Part shown: one piece after another, positions 7,499-15,225 of the stretch
How the letters are laid out: the number at the start of each line of letters is the position of its first letter
Position numbering within the stretch: the first letter of the stretch is position 1
Assembly: GCA_936933955.1 (NCBI GenBank)
Contig: CAKZIN010000080.1
Location: 1 to 26,088 of the forward strand
Length of the DNA stretch: 26,088 bases
Source: an uncultured Sphingopyxis sp.
Lineage (GTDB): Bacteria > Pseudomonadota > Alphaproteobacteria > Sphingomonadales > Sphingomonadaceae
Direction: 5' to 3'
Translations under genes and position numbers: made by a program
The notes under the pieces: generated by a model
Told to the model about the DNA's origin: nothing
Databases searched by the model: none
The model's input: only the letters and a program-made list of their open reading frames with translations

Positions 7499-8545
7499 GT
7501 GGATAGCGGCGCCCCCATCATCCTCGGCATCGAATCGAGCTGCGACGAAACCGCGGCTGCGCTGGTCACCGGCGACCGCCGCCTGCTCGCCCACGCGCTC
7601 GCCAGCCAGATCGACGAGCACGCGCCGTTCGGCGGGGTCATCCCCGAAATCGCCGCGCGAGCGCATGTCGAAAAGGCGATGCCGCTGGTCGAGCAGGCGC
7701 TCGCCGAAGCGGGGCTGGGGCTCGCCGACGTGGACGCCATCGCCGCCACCGCTGGGCCGGGTCTGATCGGCGGGGTGATGGTCGGGCTAGTCACCGGCAA
7801 GGCGCTCGCCCATGCGGCGGGCAAGCCTCTGGTCGCGGTCAACCACCTCGAGGGGCACGCGCTGTCACCGCGGCTTACCGACCCCGTGCTCGACTTTCCG
7901 TACCTCCTGCTGCTGGTGTCGGGCGGGCATTGCCAGCTGCTGCGGGTGGAGGGCGTCGGCCGCTTCCGTCGTCTCGCCACGACCATCGACGATGCGGTGG
8001 GGGAGGCGTTCGACAAGTCCGCCAAGCTCCTCGGTCTCGACTACCCCGGCGGCCCTGCGCTGGAGCGGCTGGCGCGAGAGGGGGATGCGCGCGCGGTGCC
8101 GCTGCCGCGTCCGCTCAAGGGATCCGCAGAGCCGCACTTCAGCTTTGCCGGGCTAAAGAGCGCGGTCGCGCGCGCGGTCGCCTCCGGGGCCTATGCCAAC
8201 GCCGACATCGCTGCGAGTTTTCAGGCGGCGGCGGTCGATTGCCTAACCGACCGCACGCGCCGCGCGCTCGACACTGGAGGAGAGGTTTCCGCGCTGGTCG
8301 TCGCGGGCGGGGTCGCCGCCAACGGCGCGGTGCGGCGCGCGCTCGAAATGCTGGCGGCGGATCGGGGCCTGCGCTTCGTAGCGCCGCCGCTGTGGCTGTG
8401 CACCGACAACGCCGCGATGATCGCCTGGGCCGGGGCGGAGCGCTTCATGGCCGGGCTGACCGACCCTCTCGACACCCCCGCCCGCCCCCGCTGGCCGCTC
8501 GATCCCACCGCCGAAGCCGTGCGCGGCGCGGGAGTGAAGGCATGA
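7499..8545 (+). CDS. tsaD: tRNA N6-adenosine threonylcarbamoyltransferase TsaD
   Basis: A 348-residue Kae1/Gcp-family protein that transfers threonylcarbamoyl to A37 of ANN-decoding tRNAs, with TsaB and TsaE (not in this window). Motifs: ILGIESSCDETAAALV near the start, the metal-binding pair in NHLEGHAL (H116, H120), SGGHCQLL, and DDAVGEAFDKSAKLLGL. The GTG at 7499 is chosen as start because the conserved ILGIESSCDE begins 8 residues later and a TAAGG lies about 7 bases upstream; the frame stays open further upstream, but that stretch overlaps hemC antisense and has no family similarity. The stop overlaps gpsA as ATGA. Head-to-head arrangement of tsaD with hemC, and tsaD followed by gpsA, is common in alphaproteobacteria. 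Confidence 0.96.
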   Translation: MDSGAPIILGIESSCDETAAALVTGDRRLLAHALASQIDEHAPFGGVIPEIAARAHVEKAMPLVEQALAEAGLGLADVDAIAATAGPGLIGGVMVGLVTGKALAHAAGKPLVAVNHLEGHALSPRLTDPVLDFPYLLLLVSGGHCQLLRVEGVGRFRRLATTIDDAVGEAFDKSAKLLGLDYPGGPALERLAREGDARAVPLPRPLKGSAEPHFSFAGLKSAVARAVASGAYANADIAASFQAAAVDCLTDRTRRALDTGGEVSALVVAGGVAANGAVRRALEMLAADRGLRFVAPPLWLCTDNAAMIAWAGAERFMAGLTDPLDTPARPRWPLDPTAEAVRGAGVKA

Positions 8546-9528
8546 TCGCCGTGCTCGGAGCGGGGGCGTGGGGGACGGCGCTGGCGCAGATGCTCGCCAG
8601 CGACGGCAGCGCGGTGACGCTATGGGCGCGTGAGGCGGAGGTGGTGGAGGGCGTCAACTCCGCGCGCGAAAACCGCATCTTTCTTCCCGGCATCGCGCTC
8701 GCCCCGAACATCCGCGCGACCAGCGACCTTTCCGATCTGGGTGGCGCGCAGCTGCTGCTCGGCGTCGTGCCCGCGCAGCATATGGCGCGCGTCGTCGCCG
8801 ACCTGCCCGACCGAAACGCGCCCATCCTCCTCTGCAGCAAGGGGATGGAGCAGGGTTCGGCGCGGCTGATGACCGACGTGCTCGCCGATGCCGGCTGGGC
8901 GGGGATTATCGCGGTGCTGTCGGGGCCGACATTCGCGCATGAGGTGGCGGCCGGGCTCCCCGGTGCGGCCACACTCGCCGCGCCGACGCTCGGCGAAGCG
9001 GAGCGGCTGGCGCAACTGGTGCGCCGCGCGACATTCCGTCCCTACGCCTCCGACGACCCGATCGGCGCGGAGATCGGCGGGGTAGTAAAGAACGTCCTCG
9101 CCATCGCCTGCGGTATCGTCGACGGCGCGCAGCTCGGCCAGAACGCGCGCGCCGCGCTGATCGCACGCGGCTTTGCGGAAATGACGCGCTACGGCCTCGC
9201 GCGTGGGGGGCGGATCGAGACACTGTCGGGGCTGGCCGGACTGGGCGACCTGGTGCTGACCTGCTCCTCAACCTCCTCGCGCAACTTCAGCTTCGGGCGC
9301 GCGCTGGCGGAGGGGGTGAGCCCGGCGGGCCTTCTCGCCGACCGCCGCACCGTCGCGGAGGGCGCGTTGAGCGCGGGCGTGCTCGCCCAGGACGCGCGCT
9401 CGCGCGGCATCACCATGCCGATCGTCGAAGCGGTCGCCGCGATCCTCGATGGGCGAGCGAGCGTCGAGGACGCGATCGCCGCGCTCCTTTCCCGCCCGCT
9501 GGCGGTGGAGGGCTGGGCGGCGCGCTAG
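8542..9528 (+). CDS. gpsA: NAD(P)H-dependent glycerol-3-phosphate dehydrogenase
   Basis: A 328-residue cytoplasmic enzyme that reduces dihydroxyacetone phosphate to sn-glycerol 3-phosphate, the phospholipid backbone. The Rossmann nucleotide loop is GAGAWGTALA (6-15). The conserved lysines are in LCSKGME (K100) and GGVVKNVLAI (K183). GLGDLVLTCSS (233-243) and SRNFSFG (246-252) complete the family signature. The ATG at 8542 overlaps the tsaD stop, so its expression probably follows tsaD. Length is normal and no residue is missing. The gene ends 22 bases from the convergent kinase gene. Confidence 0.96.
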   Translation: MIAVLGAGAWGTALAQMLASDGSAVTLWAREAEVVEGVNSARENRIFLPGIALAPNIRATSDLSDLGGAQLLLGVVPAQHMARVVADLPDRNAPILLCSKGMEQGSARLMTDVLADAGWAGIIAVLSGPTFAHEVAAGLPGAATLAAPTLGEAERLAQLVRRATFRPYASDDPIGAEIGGVVKNVLAIACGIVDGAQLGQNARAALIARGFAEMTRYGLARGGRIETLSGLAGLGDLVLTCSSTSSRNFSFGRALAEGVSPAGLLADRRTVAEGALSAGVLAQDARSRGITMPIVEAVAAILDGRASVEDAIAALLSRPLAVEGWAAR

Positions 9529-9550
9529 GCGCCGTCTCCGCTCCGCGGCC

Positions 9551-10543
9551 TCAGCCCAGCCTTTGGGCCACCAGCGCCTTGAGATCGACCTGCGCGCGCG
9601 GGCCGACCTGCGCGATGATCGCGCGGGCACACACCGCGCCGGCGGTCAGCGCGTCGTGGAGCAAGCGCCCCTCGGCGAGCGCGGAGAGCACGCCTGCCGC
9701 GAACAGATCGCCCGCGCCGGTGGTGTCGATCACCTGCTCGATCGGTTCGGCAGGCACGTCGACCCGCTCGCCCTCGCGGCAGCCGGTCGCACCATGTTCG
9801 CCGTTGGTGGCGATCAGCAGCGGCACCTTGGCGGCGAGCGCGGCGACCGCGCGGTCGTGGTCCGCCTCCCCGGTCAGGGCCTGCGCTTCGGCGGCGTTGG
9901 CGAACAGAATGTCGACCTGGCCTTCGTCGATCAGCGCGCGGAAATCATCGCCGTGGCGCGCAATCACGAAACTGTCGGAGAGGGTGAAGGCGACCTTGCG
10001 CCCGGCTTCGCGCGCGACGCGAATGGCGCGGCGCATCGCAGCGCGGGGCTCCGCCGGATCCCACAGGTAGCCTTCGAGGTAGAGCGTGTCCGCGGCCGCG
10101 ATCTGCGCTTCGTCGAGCGCCGATGCAGGGAGGAACTGCGATGCACCGAGGAAAGTGTTCATCGTCCGCTGCCCGTCGGGCGTGACGAGGATCAGGCAGC
10201 GCGCGGTCGGCGGCTCGCCCTCGCGCGTCGGCGTGGTGAACTCGACCCCGAGTGCGGTGAGGTCGTGGCGGAACACATGACCGAGCTGGTCGTCGGCGAC
10301 CTGGCCGACGAAGGCACATTTGCGCCCGAGTGCAGCCATTGCCGCGAGCGTGTTCGCCGCCGATCCGCCGGACATTTCGATGCCCGGCCCCATCGCGGCG
10401 TAAAGCTCCTCCGCCTCCCCTGCGTCGATCAGTCGCATCGAGCCCTTGTCGAGCCCGCGACCCGCGATCATCGCATCGTCGGCGCGAGCGATCACGTCGA
10501 CGATGGCGTTGCCGATGGCGATGATGTCGGTGCGTTGGGTCAA
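9551..10543 (-). CDS. PfkB family carbohydrate kinase, adenosine-kinase-like
   Basis: A 330-residue ribokinase/PfkB-fold kinase. The substrate-binding SGGSAANT (58-65), an ATP-site region ILFANAAEAQALTG (212-225) and the anion-hole/base motif DTTGAGD (273-279, catalytic D279) are all present. In alphaproteobacteria, close relatives of this form with the N-terminus IIAIGNAIVDVIA are annotated as adenosine kinases, but the substrate is not proven by sequence. The start is a TTG at 10543 preceded by AAAGGA at good spacing; I see no in-frame ATG nearby that keeps the first beta strand. It is transcribed alone, convergent with gpsA and downstream of the LytTR pair on the same strand with an 85-base gap. 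Confidence 0.9.
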   Translation of the reverse strand: MTQRTDIIAIGNAIVDVIARADDAMIAGRGLDKGSMRLIDAGEAEELYAAMGPGIEMSGGSAANTLAAMAALGRKCAFVGQVADDQLGHVFRHDLTALGVEFTTPTREGEPPTARCLILVTPDGQRTMNTFLGASQFLPASALDEAQIAAADTLYLEGYLWDPAEPRAAMRRAIRVAREAGRKVAFTLSDSFVIARHGDDFRALIDEGQVDILFANAAEAQALTGEADHDRAVAALAAKVPLLIATNGEHGATGCREGERVDVPAEPIEQVIDTTGAGDLFAAGVLSALAEGRLLHDALTAGAVCARAIIAQVGPRAQVDLKALVAQRLG

Positions 10544-10628
10544 GCGTCGCGTCCTTTAGGAGATCGCGGGCGCCGATAGGGGCGGGGCGGCACAGGCGCA
10601 AGCCGCGCGCCCTCCGCGGCGCCGCACG

Positions 10629-11441
10629 TCAGTGGACGAAGCGCGCCACCACGTCGCGATAGCTGCGGCTAACCTTTACGTCCGCGCCCGAGGTCAGTAC
10701 GAGGAAGCATTCGCCGTTGGTGTGCGGCTTCACCTCACGTACCTGACCCAGGTTGACGATCCAGCTGCGGTGCACGCGCTGGAAAAACCGCGGGTCGAGC
10801 CGACGCTCGAGGTCCTTCATCGTCTCGCGCAGGATGAAGCTCTTTTCGCCGGTATAGACCACCATATAGTCGCCGGCGGCTTCGATCCGTTCGATCGAGT
10901 CGACGTCGACGCGGAAGATCTGCCCGCGATCCTTGATGTTGATGAGCTTTTCGAAGCGGCTCGACGCGACGGGCTCCGCGGTGTCGTCGCTCGCGGCGGC
11001 GACCTGTTCGGCGGCTTCGGGCGCGACTTCCGCCAGCACTTCCTTGAGTCGCTCCGCCTCCTCCCCCGCGCGCGCTTCGGAAAGGCGCCGCCGCACCCGG
11101 TCGAGCGCGTCGGCGAGCCGCTGCGGTTCCACCGGCTTCAGCAGATAGTCGACGGCCTGCGCCTCGAACGCCTTGAGCGCATGGTCCTGATAGGCGGTGA
11201 CGAACACGAACAGCGGCGGGTCGACGTCCATCAGTCCCTGCACCACCGAAAAACCGTCGAATCCCGGCATCTGGATGTCGAGGAAGACGAGGTCGGGTTT
11301 GTGCATCTTGATCTTGCGGATCGCCTCGCGCCCGTTCTGCGCGGTGTCGACCACCTCGATGTCGCTGTGCGGTTCGAGCCGGAGCGTCAGCCCCTGCACC
11401 GCGAGCTTCTCGTCATCGACGAGGACGGTGCGGATGGTCAT
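10629..11441 (-). CDS. LytTR-family response regulator
   Basis: A 270-residue two-component regulator. The receiver domain (1-115) has the acidic pair D9-D10, phospho-acceptor D55 in VFLDIQMPG, T82 and K102. An acidic, helix-forming linker (117-163) leads to a LytTR DNA-binding domain (about 165-268) with INIKDRGQIFRV, IEAAGDYMVVY and RVHRSWIVNL. Such regulators act as transcription factors paired with LytS/AlgZ-type kinases; the kinase is encoded just upstream and its stop overlaps this ATG as ATGA. No obvious target gene sits in the operon, so the regulon is unknown. The acidic linker is longer than in many LytTR regulators. Confidence 0.95.
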   Translation of the reverse strand: MTIRTVLVDDEKLAVQGLTLRLEPHSDIEVVDTAQNGREAIRKIKMHKPDLVFLDIQMPGFDGFSVVQGLMDVDPPLFVFVTAYQDHALKAFEAQAVDYLLKPVEPQRLADALDRVRRRLSEARAGEEAERLKEVLAEVAPEAAEQVAAASDDTAEPVASSRFEKLINIKDRGQIFRVDVDSIERIEAAGDYMVVYTGEKSFILRETMKDLERRLDPRFFQRVHRSWIVNLGQVREVKPHTNGECFLVLTSGADVKVSRSYRDVVARFVH

Positions 11442-12796
11442 GCGGGAAGCGCGGCCCTGGGCTGCCCCGCCGGCAGTGCCTCCGCAGCAATGCGCCGGTA
11501 TGGCAGTTCGATGGTCACCACGTAGCCGCCGTCCTTGCCCTGGCCTGCATCAAAGCGCTGCTCCTCTCCATAAGCCTGCGCCAGCCGGTCGCGAATGTTC
11601 GCGAGGCCGACGCCGGTGGAGGGAGTGGCGAGAGCGATGTCAGGCGGCAAGCCGCCGCCGGTATCGGACACGATGATGCGCACTCTTTCGCCGACGAGAT
11701 GCGCGGCGACCCGCACGTCCGCACCGTCTTCGGACGGCGTGACGGCATATTTGATCGCGTTTTCGATCACCGGTTGCAGCAGCAGCGACGGCATCGCTGC
11801 ATCCGCCGCGGCCGGATCGATGTCAAAACTGACGCGCAACCGCTCCTCGAACCGCATCTTTTCGATCTCGAGGTATAGCTTCAGCGTCTCCACCTCCTGC
11901 GTCAGCGTGACCATCGCCGACGGTTCGTTGGCGAGTGTGTAGCGCAGGAACGACGAAAGCCGGCTCAACATCGCATTGGCGGGCTCGGTCTGCTTGAGCA
12001 GCACCAGCGTCGATATCGAATTGAGCGTGTTAAACAAAAAGTGCGGGTTGATCTGGTAGCGCAGCATGGCGAGCGTGGATGCGGTGGCCTGGCTCTCCAG
12101 CGCCACCAGCTGATCCGCCTGCTGCTCCACCCGCAGAAAATAATTGATCGCGAAATAGAGCGCGGACCAGCCGGCCAGGAATACGATGTTGAGGAACAGC
12201 GGCACCAGCATCAGCGTGGAAAAGGCGACCTCCTCCCCGCGCGGCTGGATCGCGACCATCGATGCGTCGATGAACGCGTAAACGACGGTGGAAGCGATCA
12301 AAGCCCCGATCGCGCCCGCCCACGCAGCGAAAGTCCCACGCCGCATCAGCTGCCGGTAGACGACGGCGAGCAGGAGGCTGAGCGAAAAGCCGGTCAGCGT
12401 CGACACCATCAGCGGGGCGAGGCCAGCGATGCTCTGCCCACCCGCCAGCGCCGAGATCGCGCGGAGCATGAACAGCCCGCCCCAGCCGAGGCTCTGCAGC
12501 ACCCAAAAGGCGCGAACCTTGTCGTCGAAGAAGGGCTGGGCGCGGGTAGAAGGGCGGAACGGATCACGCGTCGGTCCCGCCTGCGGCGGCGGCACGGCGG
12601 TGCTGGAGGCGACTGGGGGGGCGCCGACCAGCCAACTGCGCAGCGTATCGGACCAGTTCACGAGCAGGCGCTCCAGCACAGCATGGAGCCTATATGCGAG
12701 CGAAGCCGATGGCGGGACAAGCGCAATATGCCCTCCCCACCGGCGCTCGCCATCAGATGTTGGTCCGGGCGGAAGCCACGCGTCCGCCCGGTCCAC
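11438..12796 (-). CDS. LytS-type sensor histidine kinase (His_kinase/HATPase)
   Basis: Up to 452 residues. About four membrane segments (roughly 98-116, 122-146, 155-180 and 193-220) form the sensor part, with no extracellular domain of size. A short linker leads to the PF06580-type phospho-acceptor region RYQINPHFLFNTLNS (H252). The ATPase part has the N-box PVIENAIKYAV (342-352), SDTGGGLP (377-384) and GVGLANIRDRL (395-405). The start is uncertain: the GTG at 12796 is the longest choice; a GTG at 12661 (residue 46) has GGAG 9 bases upstream and would give 407 residues, leaving out a weakly conserved N-terminus. It forms a two-component system with the overlapping LytTR regulator. The signal it senses cannot be told from sequence. 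Confidence 0.92.
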   Translation of the reverse strand: MDRADAWLPPGPTSDGERRWGGHIALVPPSASLAYRLHAVLERLLVNWSDTLRSWLVGAPPVASSTAVPPPQAGPTRDPFRPSTRAQPFFDDKVRAFWVLQSLGWGGLFMLRAISALAGGQSIAGLAPLMVSTLTGFSLSLLLAVVYRQLMRRGTFAAWAGAIGALIASTVVYAFIDASMVAIQPRGEEVAFSTLMLVPLFLNIVFLAGWSALYFAINYFLRVEQQADQLVALESQATASTLAMLRYQINPHFLFNTLNSISTLVLLKQTEPANAMLSRLSSFLRYTLANEPSAMVTLTQEVETLKLYLEIEKMRFEERLRVSFDIDPAAADAAMPSLLLQPVIENAIKYAVTPSEDGADVRVAAHLVGERVRIIVSDTGGGLPPDIALATPSTGVGLANIRDRLAQAYGEEQRFDAGQGKDGGYVVTIELPYRRIAAEALPAGQPRAALPA

Positions 12797-12813
12797 AAGC
12801 CAGGCGCGTCAGA

Positions 12814-13413
12814 TCAAAGCCGCTGCGCCATCTCGAGGTGATGTTGCAGAGTCGGGATCGTTTCGCGTGCCAGAGCCGCCGTCGTGGCGGGCCCCGTGTT
12901 GGCCTGGCGCTGATATTTTTCGATATCCTTGCGGTGATCGTCACGCATCAGCTTGCCGAACTCGCGATCGAATTCAGCGCCGCGCAAGCGGCTTAGACGG
13001 TCGTAGTTGCGCTGGCCCTCTTCGGTCGCCTCGTCGCGCAGGGTGATGCCGTGCTGCGCCGCGAGTGCCGCCAGCCGGACCCGATGCGCGCCATGTTCGC
13101 GTTCGAGCATGCGGCCGTACTCCTTGCCGGTTTCCGACGAGGCGCGCTCCTGAGCAAGCTTGCCGATCTGCGTTTCGCCGAAGTCTCCCTTGGCTGCCTC
13201 GACCAGGAATGCGGCGTCGACGCCCGCCGCATCGCCCTTCATCGAAGTCGTGGTATTGGTCGTCGGTGCGGTCGACGCGGTTGCGCCAGGCGAGGTCGTC
13301 ACCTCGTTCGTAACGGTGCGTTCAGTTTCGGCCGGTCGACGGTTGCAGCCGGAGACGACCAGCGCGAGAGCGAGCGCCGTTGCTGCGACAATCCTTTTGT
13401 TAGATCCCATCAT
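12814..13413 (-). CDS. DUF4142 domain lipoprotein
   Basis: A 199-residue protein with a lipoprotein signal (hydrophobic 10-21, lipobox VSGC ending at C23), then a Thr/Ser/Pro-rich linker (25-58) and a DUF4142 domain of ferritin-like helices (about 64-199), with DAAFLVEAAKGDFGETQIG and LAAQHGITLRDE matching the family. DUF4142 proteins are found in the periplasm or outer membrane of many proteobacteria; the function is unknown, and some are stress-induced. Two adjacent ATG codons mark the start (13413 or 13410). It stands 18 bases before the longest start of the histidine kinase on the same strand, but the functional link is doubtful. The 180 bases upstream hold no gene that I can support. Confidence 0.88.
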   Translation of the reverse strand: MMGSNKRIVAATALALALVVSGCNRRPAETERTVTNEVTTSPGATASTAPTTNTTTSMKGDAAGVDAAFLVEAAKGDFGETQIGKLAQERASSETGKEYGRMLEREHGAHRVRLAALAAQHGITLRDEATEEGQRNYDRLSRLRGAEFDREFGKLMRDDHRKDIEKYQRQANTGPATTAALARETIPTLQHHLEMAQRL

Positions 13414-13593
13414 GACTTCGATCCTTTCGTGCCTGTCGTCGCCAGGGGCGGCGGCGCATCAGGTGTGAAGCCGGTGATCTTCGCCAGCGACAGGTAAACG
13501 CGCGCGGCAGGGTTTGGATCAAAGGAAATCGGGGTCGTGCGTGCGGGCATGGCGGCTGCGGCGGAGCGGCGTTGGGCTCAAAACCGGCGCCGT

Positions 13594-14484
13594 CTATGAC
13601 ATCGGCTCCGGTTCCTTCGAAGCCGTCGGAAGGGGGATCCATTCCTCCTCGTCGAGGTAGGGGAGCTTCATCCGCCCCGCTGCCCAGTCCGCCTTGGCCT
13701 GTTCGATCCGCTCCTTTGAAGATGAAACGAAGTTCCATTCGATGAACCGCTCCCCGACGGGTTCGCCGGCGATGAGCATGACGGTGGTCTCGCGAGTGGC
13801 GAAAAGGTCGGGTGCGTGCGCGCGTGACAGCACCGCCATCTCACCTTCCGCCACGCGCCGACCGGCAAGTTCAACCTCGCCCCGCGCAACGTAGATCGCG
13901 CGCTCACTCAACAGCGGCGGGACCGACAGGCGCGCACCCGGTGCCAGTTCCCAGTGCACGTAAGCGAGGGGGGAGTGCGTGCGCACCGGCGCGCGAACGC
14001 CGAACGCTTCGCCCGCGATCAGTCGACCGCGCACGCCGCCATCCTCCCATCGCGGCAGCTCCGCCGAAGGATGGTGGGTGAAGGCGGGGTCGGTCTCCTC
14101 ATCCGCCTGCGGGAGCGCGATCCAGAGCTGGATCCCGTCGAGGCGTCCGCCCTCGCGCCGTGCGCGTTCAAAGCGTTCGCTGTGGGTGATGCCGCTCCCG
14201 GCGGTCATCCAGTTGACCTCACCCGGGCGAATCGGTTGCTGCGAGCCAACGCTGTCACGGTGCATGATCTCACCATCGAACAGGTAGGTGAGCGTGGATA
14301 GGCCGATGTGCGGATGCGGGCGAACGTCGACCTCCCGCGGCAACCCGGGCGCAAAGTCCGCGGGGCCCATGTGATCGAAGAAGATGAACGGACCGACCAT
14401 CCGCCGCTGCGGCGCCGGCAGGACGCGGCCGACCTCAATCCCGCCGAGGTCCTTGCGCCGCTGACGGATGATGCGCTCGATCAT
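13594..14484 (-). CDS. Pirin family protein
   Basis: A 296-residue double-cupin protein. The metal ligands are at the canonical places: H57 and H59 in RPHPHIGLSTLTYLFDG, H101 and E103 in GSGITHSER. The C-terminal cupin ends in a pirin-type tail, with FIEWNFVSSSKERIEQAKADW near the end. Some bacterial pirins have quercetinase activity, while others are thought to have redox or regulatory roles; sequence does not decide which. The frame is open upstream to 14547, but the ATG at 14484 starts the conserved region and lies 2 bases after the stop of the GNAT gene, so the two form an operon. A C-terminal EPEPMS tail is not conserved. Confidence 0.93.
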   Translation of the reverse strand: MIERIIRQRRKDLGGIEVGRVLPAPQRRMVGPFIFFDHMGPADFAPGLPREVDVRPHPHIGLSTLTYLFDGEIMHRDSVGSQQPIRPGEVNWMTAGSGITHSERFERARREGGRLDGIQLWIALPQADEETDPAFTHHPSAELPRWEDGGVRGRLIAGEAFGVRAPVRTHSPLAYVHWELAPGARLSVPPLLSERAIYVARGEVELAGRRVAEGEMAVLSRAHAPDLFATRETTVMLIAGEPVGERFIEWNFVSSSKERIEQAKADWAAGRMKLPYLDEEEWIPLPTASKEPEPMS

Positions 14485-14486
14485 GA

Positions 14487-14780
14487 TCAGACGCGAAGGT
14501 CGGCCCAGTCGGGGTTCTTGTCGAACAGCCGAGCGACGTAGCTGCACGCCGGGCGCACCTTGAAGCCGTCGCGTCGCGCGTCGGCGACCAGCGCGTCGAC
14601 CAGCTTGCGTGCGGCACCGGTGCCTTGCGTCGCCCCGTGCGCGTAGGTGTGGTCAGCGCTGACGGTGCCATCGGCGCGGCGCGAGTAGATGAGCTCCGCC
14701 TCCTCCGAAACGCCCTCGACGCGCGCGACATAGCGCCCTCCGCTGGCGGACTCTTCGTGACGAACGTCGATGTCGGGCAT
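14487..14780 (-). CDS. Small GNAT-fold N-acetyltransferase (YjdJ/CG type)
   Basis: A 97-residue protein of the short GCN5-related type (PF14542-like). It shows the acetyl-CoA loop TQGTGAARKLVDAL (51-64) and the C-terminal RPACSYVARLF (76-86) with the conserved cysteine C79 typical of this subfamily. A histidine in DHTYAHGATQGTG is also conserved. The substrate is unknown for most members. It is the promoter-proximal gene of a two-gene operon with pirin and is divergent from the hypothetical gene at 14884, so the intervening 103 bases should carry promoters both ways. Confidence 0.9.
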   Translation of the reverse strand: MPDIDVRHEESASGGRYVARVEGVSEEAELIYSRRADGTVSADHTYAHGATQGTGAARKLVDALVADARRDGFKVRPACSYVARLFDKNPDWADLRV

Positions 14781-14883
14781 GCGCTTTCCCCTGGCTGGAT
14801 GATGCGTTCACAACCCTTGGGGTCGGCACATGATCCCCTGGCGATGGCTTGCGCGAGGATGCGAGCATGGCGATGCTGGCGCG

Positions 14884-15213
14884 ATGGTGCTTCACACCCC
14901 GGACGGGCGCTACATCATCGTGCGCGGGCGGCTATGGCGCGCGAGCAATCCCGCGCTGTCCGAACAGGCGCGCGCGGCCGCGGTCAAAGCGCTGATGGAC
15001 GCTCGCCGCGCCAAGAAGGCGGCGATGGCCGCGGGCGATCTCCCGGCGCGTGCGGCAGCGAAGGCGGCGGTGGACGATGCCAAGGTCGCGCTGGGTGAAC
15101 GCGGGCCGCCCTGGTGGGACGATGGCGCGCCCGACCTCAACCGGCGGTTGGTGAAGAACAGCCCCTACGCCGACTGGTGGCTGGGCCTGACGGAGGAGGA
15201 GCGCGCTCGGTGA
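14884..15213 (+). CDS. Conserved hypothetical protein
   Basis: A 109-residue soluble protein with no recognised domain. It begins VLHTPDGRYIIVRGRLWRASNP, has a central Ala/Lys-rich helix (about 27-66), and ends with GERGPPWWDDGAPDLNRR and KNSPYADWW, patterns I associate with a hypothetical family in sphingomonads and other alphaproteobacteria. The tryptophan pair and the DGAPDLN stretch suggest a small fixed fold. An in-frame ATG at 14830 would add 18 residues of weaker quality; I prefer 14884, although its ribosome site is poor. It lies 12 bases before the LLM oxidoreductase on the same strand, so they may be co-transcribed. No function can be given. Confidence 0.78.
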   Translation: MVLHTPDGRYIIVRGRLWRASNPALSEQARAAAVKALMDARRAKKAAMAAGDLPARAAAKAAVDDAKVALGERGPPWWDDGAPDLNRRLVKNSPYADWWLGLTEEERAR

Positions 15214-15225
15214 TGCTTGCGCGGG

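Noticed and set aside
13414..13593. Search for a small gene or an EcfG-type stress promoter before the DUF4142 gene
   Set aside because: No GGAAC...CGTT pair at the right spacing is visible on the minus strand, and the open frames there are short and unlike any family.
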